This document shows, one piece after another, positions 1-5,473 of a stretch of DNA of 5,473 bases. Under the pieces are notes generated by a model that was not told where the DNA came from, did no database searches, and saw only the letters and a program-made list of their open reading frames with translations. The stretch's first letter is position 1. Each line of letters opens with the position of its first letter. A program made the position numbers and the translations under genes. Origin of the DNA: Paracoccaceae bacterium (lineage in GTDB: Bacteria; Pseudomonadota; Alphaproteobacteria; Rhodobacterales; Rhodobacteraceae); NCBI GenBank assembly GCA_007128995.1, contig SKWJ01000187.1, positions 1 to 5,473 on the forward strand. The letters run 5' to 3'.

Positions 1-201
1 AGCGGGGATCTGGTCGCTTTCCGCTCTGCCGGGGCTTACGGGGCTGTGATGGCGTCGGAATACAATACGCGTCCGCTGATCCCCGAGGTTCTGGTCAAGG
101 GCGATCAATATGCTGTCATTCGTCCGCGACCAAGCTTTGACGAGGTGCTGAATCGCGATAGGTTACCCGTGTGGTTGCACAAGGGTGTGACTCCAAGCTG
201 A
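1..201 (+). CDS. lysA: Diaminopimelate decarboxylase, C-terminal end (partial, 5' end outside window)
   Basis: Frame 1 is open from the window edge to a TGA at 199-201 and encodes the last 66 residues of a protein I recognise as LysA. LysA is the PLP-dependent cytoplasmic enzyme that decarboxylates meso-diaminopimelate to L-lysine, the last step of lysine synthesis. The visible part is the end of the C-terminal beta-barrel domain. It starts SGDLVAF and includes AGAYGAVMASEYNTRP, the segment whose tyrosine (residue 13 of the fragment) lies by the PLP/substrate site in this fold-III family. The stretch PEVLVKGDQYAVIRPRPSFDE follows and is typical of alphaproteobacterial LysA. The PLP-lysine and glycine-rich loop lie upstream of the window and cannot be checked. 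The next gene starts 12 bases after the stop with no terminator between them, so the two are probably one transcript. Related PLP decarboxylases (ornithine/arginine) are less likely given the tail sequence. Confidence 0.9.
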   Translation, partial: SGDLVAFRSAGAYGAVMASEYNTRPLIPEVLVKGDQYAVIRPRPSFDEVLNRDRLPVWLHKGVTPS

Positions 202-203
202 CC

Positions 204-209
204 AAGAGG
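204..209 (+). promoter_or_regulatory. Ribosome binding site of the TIGR02302 gene
   Basis: AAGAGG lies four bases before the ATG at 214, inside the 12-base lysA gap. It is a purine-rich Shine-Dalgarno match that supports this ATG as the start and fits translation from a shared lysA transcript. The spacer is on the short side. Confidence 0.6.
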
Positions 210-213
210 ATCC

Positions 214-2679
214 ATGCCCCGAACCAGCAAGACGCTCCCTGAACCCAGTCTGAAACGCGCCTTGCGCGGAACCTTGCGCGGTCTTTGGGCAGAGCGTCTT
301 GCGCGGGCTTTCTGGCCTTTCAGCACACTGCTTCTGTTCTGCGCGGCGGTGCTCGCCTTCGGGGCACAAGACATTGTTCCTGCGCGCTGGGCGATGTGGG
401 GCGCTTTTGCGGCCTTGCTGGCTTTGCTGGCAACCTTTTCGTTCGGGGTGTGGCGCCTGCGGTTGCCCAGCCGCATGGAAGCTGCAGCGCGGCTGGATGC
501 GTCCATACCCGGCCGTCCGCTTTCTGCACTGGCGGATGAACAGGCGATCGGTGCGTCCGACATTGCCTCGCAAAAGGTTTGGGCCGCACATCTGCAGCGG
601 ATGCAAGCCCGGCTTTCACAAGCGCGCCCTGTCCGCGGAGATGTGCGGCTTGCGCGGTTCGATCGCTTTGGTCTGCGCTATATGGCGCTGACAGGTTTCG
701 TCGTGGCGTTGCTGTTCGGCGCGCCCTCGCGAGTGGTCGAGATTACGGAAATCGCCCAAGTTCCCAGCCGCGCTGAAGCTGTTGCCCTTGGTCCGTCATG
801 GGAAGCCTGGGTGCAGCCCCCTGGCTACACAGGGCGTCCCAGTCTTTACCTGAATGAAGTGGACCGGGCACGTCTGGAATTGCCGCAGGGCAGCCGGGTA
901 ACCATAAGGTTCTACGGTCAGCAGGGAATCATGTCGGTTCAGGAAAGTCTGTCGGATCGCGGCGAGTATGACCCGTCCGACATGGCGCAGGACTTTGAGA
1001 TCGAGCGCTCTGGCCGCCTGACTGTTCGGGGCCCGGGGGGGCGTGACTGGGAAATCGTCGCGCTGCCTGACCAACCCCCAAGCGTCGCGCTGAGTGGTGT
1101 TGCCGAACGTGAACGCGGTGGTCTGATGCGTCAGGATTTCGTGGCGGAAGACGATTACGGCGTGACGGGTGGCGAGATACGGGTCGCACTTGATCTCGAC
1201 TCTGTTGAACGTCGATATGGGTTGAGCCTTGAACCCGAGCCGCGCGATGATTTCCGCGTTTCCCTGCCAATGCCGGCATCCGGGTCGCGCAGCGAGATCG
1301 AAGACGCCTTTATAGAGGATTTTTCAGAGCATCCTTGGGCAAATCTGCCGGTTACGATAGCTTTGCAGGTCGAGGACGCGCGCGGCCAGACAGGGACAAC
1401 CGAAGATGTCAGCATGGTCTTGCCGGGGCGCCGGTTCTTTGATCCGACTGCCGCTGCGGTGATCGAATTGCGCCGCGATCTTCTCTGGAGCCGCGAAAAT
1501 GCGCCGCGCATTGGCCAGTTGATGCGGGCAATCAGTCACAAGCCAGAAGATGCGTTCCGCTCTGACGAGGCGCGCCGGCGGTTTCTGGACACCCGCGCCG
1601 TGGTGCTGGCCAGCCTTGATGACGGTCCTTTGGAAGATGCCCTGCGCGACGATCTGGCGCAACGCTTTTGGGATCTGGCGGTTTTGCTGGAGGAAGGCGA
1701 GCTGGCCGACGCCCGCGAACGCTTGCGCCGCGCGCAAGAGCGCCTTGACGAAGCCGTGCGCAATGGTGCGGATCCTGCTGAAGTTGCGGAACTCATGGAT
1801 GAACTGCGTGAAGCGATGCGCGACTACATGCGCCAGCTGGCCGAACAGCCCCGCGAACGCGGCGAAGCGCCAGCCGATGGCGAGAGCATGGAAATAACGC
1901 AGGACCAGATACAGGACCTTCTGGACCGTATTCAGGAACTGATGGAAGAAGGGCGGATGGAGGAAGCTGCAGAGCTTCTTGCCCAGCTGAATGCGCTGCT
2001 CGAAAACCTTCAGGTCGCTGAAGGTCAGGGCGGGGGCGGCGAAGGCATGCCGGGTGATCAGGCGATGGAAGGCCTTGGCGAAACCCTGCGTGAACAGCAA
2101 GACCTGTCAGATGATACGTTCAATCAGTTACAGGATGAGTTCCGCAATGGGGACGGCGATGGAGAGGCGGAAGGTGAAGGCGATGGCGAAGGTCTTGGCG
2201 CACGTCAGCGCGGCCTTGCAGACCAGCTGAGGGACCAGCAACTGCAACCTTTGCCTGGCGAAGGCACTCCTGAGGGCGACGCCGCGCTAGATGCCTTGGA
2301 ACGCGCGCAGCGCGCGATGGAAGATGCCGCCGATGCGCTGGAGAATGGCGATACGGGTGAAGCACTCAGTCGTCAGGCGGACGCGATGGAAGCGATGCGC
2401 GAGGGTATGCGCGCCATGAATGAGGCACGCGCCCAGGATCAGCGCGATCAGATGGGCGATCAGGCCGCCAATCAGGACGGCGATGGAACAAATCGCGATC
2501 CGCTGGGCCGTGATCGCGGCCAAGGTGGTGAAGTGGGAACAGCGGATAATCTGTTGCAGGGCGAGGATGTCTATCGTCGAGCCCGCGATTTGCTGGAAGA
2601 ACTGCGCCGCAGATCCGCCGAGCTTGAGCGTCCAGAAGCGGAACTGGATTATCTTCGGCGACTGCTTGACCGGTTCTGA
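214..2679 (+). CDS. TIGR02302 family (DUF4175) membrane-anchored protein of unknown function
   Basis: This encodes an 821-residue protein that I assign to the TIGR02302/DUF4175 family, a large alphaproteobacterial family without a known biochemical role. The basic N-terminus (residues 1-30) is followed by three hydrophobic segments at about 31-51, 59-80 and 152-171. The remainder would then lie in the periplasm. Residues 191-400 look like a beta-rich region with WVQPPGYTGRPSLYL (199-213) and DDYGVTGGEIRV (313-324), motifs I associate with the family. From about 410 the chain is mainly charged helix with coiled-coil character. It is interrupted by Gly/Asp/Glu/Gln-rich low-complexity linkers at about 601-615, 643-661 and 740-775. 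The protein ends in a conserved-looking tail, ARDLLEELRRRSAELERPEAE continuing to LDYLRRLLDRF. There is no signal-peptidase site, lipobox or enzymatic motif. The start is supported by a good ribosome binding site, and the gene follows lysA by 12 bases. A structural or scaffolding role in the envelope is only an inference. Confidence 0.88.
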   Translation: MPRTSKTLPEPSLKRALRGTLRGLWAERLARAFWPFSTLLLFCAAVLAFGAQDIVPARWAMWGAFAALLALLATFSFGVWRLRLPSRMEAAARLDASIPGRPLSALADEQAIGASDIASQKVWAAHLQRMQARLSQARPVRGDVRLARFDRFGLRYMALTGFVVALLFGAPSRVVEITEIAQVPSRAEAVALGPSWEAWVQPPGYTGRPSLYLNEVDRARLELPQGSRVTIRFYGQQGIMSVQESLSDRGEYDPSDMAQDFEIERSGRLTVRGPGGRDWEIVALPDQPPSVALSGVAERERGGLMRQDFVAEDDYGVTGGEIRVALDLDSVERRYGLSLEPEPRDDFRVSLPMPASGSRSEIEDAFIEDFSEHPWANLPVTIALQVEDARGQTGTTEDVSMVLPGRRFFDPTAAAVIELRRDLLWSRENAPRIGQLMRAISHKPEDAFRSDEARRRFLDTRAVVLASLDDGPLEDALRDDLAQRFWDLAVLLEEGELADARERLRRAQERLDEAVRNGADPAEVAELMDELREAMRDYMRQLAEQPRERGEAPADGESMEITQDQIQDLLDRIQELMEEGRMEEAAELLAQLNALLENLQVAEGQGGGGEGMPGDQAMEGLGETLREQQDLSDDTFNQLQDEFRNGDGDGEAEGEGDGEGLGARQRGLADQLRDQQLQPLPGEGTPEGDAALDALERAQRAMEDAADALENGDTGEALSRQADAMEAMREGMRAMNEARAQDQRDQMGDQAANQDGDGTNRDPLGRDRGQGGEVGTADNLLQGEDVYRRARDLLEELRRRSAELERPEAELDYLRRLLDRF

Positions 2680-2719
2680 CGCGATGCCAATGAGCGGTGT
2701 CGCCTTACGTGCTTGACCC

Positions 2720-2739
2720 TGTGGCCCCGGCTGGTCACA
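2720..2739. repeat. Short hairpin downstream of the TIGR02302 gene
   Basis: TGTGGCC (2720-2726) and GGTCACA (2733-2739) can form a 7-bp stem with one G:U pair around a 6-base loop, 41 bases after the stop at 2679. No run of T follows on the plus strand, only AGAAATCC. It is at best a weak or factor-dependent end for the lysA transcript. TTGACC...GGTCA offers a competing pairing. Confidence 0.3.
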
Positions 2740-2760
2740 GAAATCCATCAGACACCGGAC

Positions 2761-2776
2761 GCGCTAGCGTTAGCGC
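2761..2776. repeat. Perfect inverted repeat between convergent genes, possible bidirectional terminator stem
   Basis: GCGCTA (2761-2766) and TAGCGC (2771-2776) are exact reverse complements separated by GCGT. The repeat sits near the middle of the gap between the two convergent genes, where a stem serving both transcripts would be expected. Neither strand shows a T-tract beside it, so a standard intrinsic terminator is not supported. The stem could instead be chance, a protein site, or an RNA 3'-end stabiliser. Confidence 0.35.
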
Positions 2777-2841
2777 TTCGGGCAAGGGCGAGGGGTAGGT
2801 TCTGCAACGAACTTATCCGCCGCGATCAGGATCACACGCAT

Positions 2842-2855
2842 CGGCAATTGTGCCG
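2842..2855. repeat. Short inverted repeat just after the cobT stop
   Basis: CGGCA (2842-2846) and TGCCG (2851-2855) flank ATTG, 11 bases beyond the cobT stop codon on the minus strand. The stem is only 5 bp and no T-tract follows. It is placed where a cobT transcript end could form, but the structure alone is weak. Confidence 0.25.
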
Positions 2856-2866
2856 TGACGCCTGTG

Positions 2867-4735
2867 CTAGATTGCGCGCTTGATCCCCGAGAATCGCGCC
2901 CGCGCCCGCGGGTCCTTGTCGAACAGTGCGGCCAGCTGTTCTGTCATTGCACCCGCAAGCTGTTCGACATCCGTTATGGTGACTGCCCGCTCGTAATAGC
3001 GTGTCACATCATGCCCGATGCCGATGGCCAGCAATTCTACCGCCTTGCGCCGTTCAACCATGGCGATCACATCGCGCAGGTGCTTTTCAAGATAATTCGC
3101 GGCATTGACAGATAGTGTGGAATCATCCACCGGCGCACCATCCGAGATGACCATCAGAATACGCCGGGCTTCGGGCCGTGCCATCATGCGCCGATGCGCC
3201 CATTCCAGCGCTTCGCCATCTATGTTCTCTTTCAGCAGACCTTCTTTCATCATCAGGCCCAGATTGGGGCGTACGCGCCGCCAGGGCGCGTCTGCCTGCT
3301 TGTAGATGATGTGGCGCAGATCATTCAGCCGTCCGGGTTGCACGCTGCGGCCCTCTTGCAGCCAGCGCTCGCGTGACTGCCCGCCTTTCCACGCGCGGGT
3401 CGTGAAGCCCAGGATTTCCACTTTCACGTTGCAGCGCTCAAGCGTGCGGGCCAGGACATCGGCGCAGATGGCCGCGATCGAGATTGGGCGGCCGCGCATC
3501 GATCCGGAATTGTCCAGCAGCAGTGTCACGACAGTATCGCGAAACTCTGTGTCTTTTTCCTGCTTGAAGCTTAGGGGCGTTGTCGGATTGGCCACGACCC
3601 GTGCCAGGCGCCCTGCATCAAGGATTCCTTCCTCAAGATCGAACAGCCATGACCTGTTCTGCTGGGCTTGCAGACGCCGTTGCAGCTTGTTTGCCAGACG
3701 CGACACCGCGCCTTTCAGAGGTTCGAGCTGTTGATCAAGATAAGCGCGGAGGCGTTCGAGCTCTGCAGGTTCGGCCAAGTCTTCGGCGCGGATTTCCTCG
3801 TCAAAATGTGTGGTGAAGACCTTGTAATCGGCGCTCGCTTCGGAATGCGGTGGGGGAGCTGGCGGCTCGAGTGGTGCGTCCGCCTCAGGCATCTGCGCAT
3901 CATCGGACATTTCGTCGTCTGAATCTTCATCGACGGCCAGATCCGCCTGCGCGCTGTCCTGCGCCGGGCTGTCTTCGGAACTGTCCTCGTCTGACTGCTC
4001 GTCATCGCCCTGGCTGTCGGGGTTTTCGGGTTCTTCCGGTTGTTCATCGGTCGAGTCGTCGGTGCCCTCGTCCTCGTCGCCCGTATCATCGGGATCATCC
4101 CCAAGCTGATCGCCATAGCCCAGGTCCTCGATCATCTTGCGGGCGAAGCGTGCAAATTGGCCTTGATTCGCCAGAACAGCTTCCAGCCCTTCAAGCGTGC
4201 CTCCCGCACGCTCTTCGATGAACCCGCGCCAGAGATCCAGAACATGTGCCGCGCCCTCTGGCAGTTCTCGTCCTGTGGCCGCATGGCGGATCATGTAGGA
4301 TGCAGCCACGGCAAGCGGCGCGTCCTGTCTGTCGCGGATCTGCGCATATCCCTTGCGCATCGCCTCATGCCCGATTCTTGCGTCAATGTTCTTGGCTGTA
4401 CCGGGCATGTGACGGGCGCCCACGGCTTCGCAGCGGGCTTCTTCCATCGCTTGATAAAGGTCGCGCGCCATCTGGCCCTGTGGCATGTAGCGCGCGTGCA
4501 AGGCCGTGTCGTGAAACTTGTGGCGCAGTGCCAGTGTGTCGGCTGTTCCCCGTGCCAGTAAAACCTCGTCGCTTGTCATCCGCCGTGTGACCTGCGGCAG
4601 GCGCATTGAATCGCCGCTCAGACCGGGCGGATCCACCGAGTAGGTGACCTTCATCTCGCGCGCGTCTGCCATGGTCCGAGCGGTATCGGACAAGGCTTTT
4701 TTGAAAGGATCTGCCGGATTGTCAGTGCGCGTCAT
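2867..4735 (-). CDS. cobT: Aerobic cobaltochelatase subunit CobT
   Basis: This encodes a 622-residue CobT, near the usual length for the family. With CobN and the AAA+ ATPase CobS it forms the cytoplasmic ATP-dependent chelatase that inserts Co2+ into hydrogenobyrinic acid a,c-diamide in aerobic cobalamin synthesis. Residues 1-210 are the CobT N-terminal domain ([39 protein letters not shown]). Residues 212-286 are an Asp/Glu/Ser-rich linker. A von Willebrand A domain follows at about 400-610, with the MIDAS metal motif D408-N-S410-G-S412, a threonine pair at 445-446 in [10 protein letters not shown], and SDGAPVDD at 531-538 carrying the third acidic position. The longest reading starts at a TTG at 4747, four codons after an in-frame TAA. 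I chose the ATG at 4735 because [15 protein letters not shown] matches the usual family start. Neither start has a strong ribosome binding site. cobS, often near cobT, is not beside it here. The gene faces the lysA unit. Confidence 0.93.
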   Translation of the reverse strand: MTRTDNPADPFKKALSDTARTMADAREMKVTYSVDPPGLSGDSMRLPQVTRRMTSDEVLLARGTADTLALRHKFHDTALHARYMPQGQMARDLYQAMEEARCEAVGARHMPGTAKNIDARIGHEAMRKGYAQIRDRQDAPLAVAASYMIRHAATGRELPEGAAHVLDLWRGFIEERAGGTLEGLEAVLANQGQFARFARKMIEDLGYGDQLGDDPDDTGDEDEGTDDSTDEQPEEPENPDSQGDDEQSDEDSSEDSPAQDSAQADLAVDEDSDDEMSDDAQMPEADAPLEPPAPPPHSEASADYKVFTTHFDEEIRAEDLAEPAELERLRAYLDQQLEPLKGAVSRLANKLQRRLQAQQNRSWLFDLEEGILDAGRLARVVANPTTPLSFKQEKDTEFRDTVVTLLLDNSGSMRGRPISIAAICADVLARTLERCNVKVEILGFTTRAWKGGQSRERWLQEGRSVQPGRLNDLRHIIYKQADAPWRRVRPNLGLMMKEGLLKENIDGEALEWAHRRMMARPEARRILMVISDGAPVDDSTLSVNAANYLEKHLRDVIAMVERRKAVELLAIGIGHDVTRYYERAVTITDVEQLAGAMTEQLAALFDKDPRARARFSGIKRAI

Positions 4736-4846
4736 GCAAGGGCTCAATGCTCTGGGTTATGCGATAGAGATAGACCAACACCTGGCGAAAAGAAAGGTCA
4801 GACAGGCTGAGTTTCCCGAATGGAATGGGCGGGCTGGATCACATGC
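4736..4846 (-). other. Leader region of cobT, no recognisable promoter or riboswitch
   Basis: This stretch separates the rpsD terminator from the cobT start and must carry the cobT promoter unless transcription reads through. I could not find a convincing -35/-10 pair. The region is too short for a complete cobalamin riboswitch (about 200 bases), and I see no B12-box-like sequence. A small direct repeat (GATAGA twice, 4763-4774 on the plus strand) is probably chance. Confidence 0.4.
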
Positions 4847-4874
4847 AAAAAGCCCCGCTGTGCAAGCGGGGCTT
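4847..4874 (-). terminator. Intrinsic (Rho-independent) terminator of rpsD
   Basis: Read on the minus strand, AAGCCCCGC (4874-4866) pairs perfectly with GCGGGGCTT (4858-4850) across a 7-base loop, giving a 9-bp GC-rich stem. The stem runs directly into five T residues (4851-4847). It begins 26 bases after the rpsD stop codon, which fits a strong transcript end and suggests rpsD is not continued into cobT. Confidence 0.93.
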
Positions 4875-4900
4875 CGATGTCTGTCGTGGCAAAGGACCGA

Positions 4901-5473
4901 TCAGTTCTTCGCGTAGAATTCGACAACCAGGTTCGGTTCCATTTGCACCGGATAGGGCACATCGCCCAGAGATGGTGTCCGCACAAATGTTGCTGTCATT
5001 TTTGAATGGTCGACTTCCAGATAATCAGGGACATCGCGCTCGCTCAGCGCGACGGCTTCCAGAACAATCGCGAGTTGCTTCGACTTGTCACGGATCGCGA
5101 CTACGTCGCCTTCCTTCACGCGGTAGCTTGGCACGTTGACACGCTGGCCATTCACTGTGACATGACCGTGGTTCACGAATTGCCGCGCTGCAAATACAGT
5201 CGGGACAAATTTCGCGCGATAGATAATGGCGTCAAGGCGGCGTTCCAGCAGGCCGACAAGGTTCTCACCGGTATCCCCTTTCACGCGCTCCGCTTCGGCG
5301 AAGATTCGGCGGAACTGCTTTTCAGTCAGATCGCCATAATACCCTTTCAGCTTTTGCTTGGCGCGCAGCTGGATGCCGAAATCCGACAGTTTTCCCTTGC
5401 GGCGCTGGCCGTGCTGACCGGGGCCATAGTCACGCTTGTTGACGGGACTCTTGGGCCGACCCCAGATGTTTTC
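4901..5473 (-). CDS. rpsD: 30S ribosomal protein S4 (partial, N-terminus outside window)
   Basis: The reading frame is open from the window edge to a TGA at 4903-4901 and gives the last 190 residues of S4. About 16 N-terminal residues are missing if the protein has the common length of about 206. S4 binds 16S rRNA early in small-subunit assembly and contributes to decoding fidelity. The visible N-terminal domain has [20 protein letters not shown] and [20 protein letters not shown]. The S4 RNA-binding domain runs from about fragment residue 78 to 125 ([20 protein letters not shown], then [20 protein letters not shown]). The protein ends VVEFYAKN. There is no cysteine in the visible part, so it looks like the zinc-free form, although the missing N-terminus must be seen to be certain. 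A GTG at 5284 is internal and not the start. The gene appears separate from the alpha ribosomal operon, as is common in this group, and a strong terminator follows. Confidence 0.97.
   Translation of the reverse strand, partial: ENIWGRPKSPVNKRDYGPGQHGQRRKGKLSDFGIQLRAKQKLKGYYGDLTEKQFRRIFAEAERVKGDTGENLVGLLERRLDAIIYRAKFVPTVFAARQFVNHGHVTVNGQRVNVPSYRVKEGDVVAIRDKSKQLAIVLEAVALSERDVPDYLEVDHSKMTATFVRTPSLGDVPYPVQMEPNLVVEFYAKN

Noticed and set aside
1324..2100. Antisense open frame of 258 codons opposite the TIGR02302 gene
   Set aside because: It lies wholly inside a well-supported gene. Its protein shows no recognisable domain, and the frame is the kind of stop-free antisense frame that GC-rich codon use produces.
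2149..2193. Short tandem repeat of GGCGAT/GAAGGT-like units in the TIGR02302 gene
   Set aside because: It encodes the Gly/Asp/Glu linker (residues 646-660). The units vary in sequence, so it is coding low complexity rather than a separate repeat element.
2287..2748. Antisense frame of 153 codons spanning the end of the TIGR02302 gene and the gap
   Set aside because: Most of it is a shadow of the plus-strand gene, its start has no convincing ribosome binding site, and the residues show no family resemblance.
2770..2841. Small minus-strand frame after cobT, starting MRVILIAADKFVAEP (23 residues)
   Set aside because: There is no Shine-Dalgarno sequence before the ATG, the frame is very short, and it overlaps the inverted repeat. 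It may be chance, although the hydrophobic start made it worth noting.
4040..4561. Plus-strand frame of 173 codons opposite cobT
   Set aside because: It is fully antisense to the CobT N-terminal domain and acidic linker, with no ribosome binding site or domain to support it.
4736..4900. Possible cobalamin riboswitch ahead of cobT
   Set aside because: About 110 bases are left once the rpsD terminator is taken out, which is too little for the full aptamer, and no B12-box-like sequence is visible.

Overview
The window looks like ordinary chromosomal DNA of a GC-rich alphaproteobacterium, most likely of the Rhodobacteraceae/Roseobacter group. The evidence is a LysA tail followed directly by a TIGR02302 (DUF4175) protein, an aerobic-type cobaltochelatase subunit CobT with an Asp/Glu-rich linker, and an S4 ribosomal protein encoded alone with its own terminator. 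This assignment rests on recalled gene content and protein similarity, not on a search.

Layout: the plus strand carries the 3' end of lysA (1-201). After a 12-base gap containing a Shine-Dalgarno sequence comes an 821-residue membrane-anchored TIGR02302/DUF4175 protein (214-2679). These two are probably co-transcribed. A convergent gap of 187 bases (2680-2866) holds only short imperfect hairpins. The minus strand carries cobT (2867-4735), a gap of about 110 bases, a textbook intrinsic terminator (4847-4874), and the 3' nine-tenths of rpsD (4901 to beyond 5473). The rpsD terminator means that cobT probably has its own promoter, although I could not identify one.

Functionally the genes are separate: lysine/diaminopimelate metabolism (lysA), an uncharacterised envelope protein, late cobalt insertion in aerobic B12 synthesis (cobT, which needs CobN and CobS encoded elsewhere), and the small ribosomal subunit (rpsD). 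I found no mobile element, CRISPR array, tRNA or riboswitch, and no convincing undescribed system. The least understood item is the TIGR02302 protein, whose periplasmic coiled-coil region contains a recurring helical-hairpin motif and a conserved-looking C-terminal tail.
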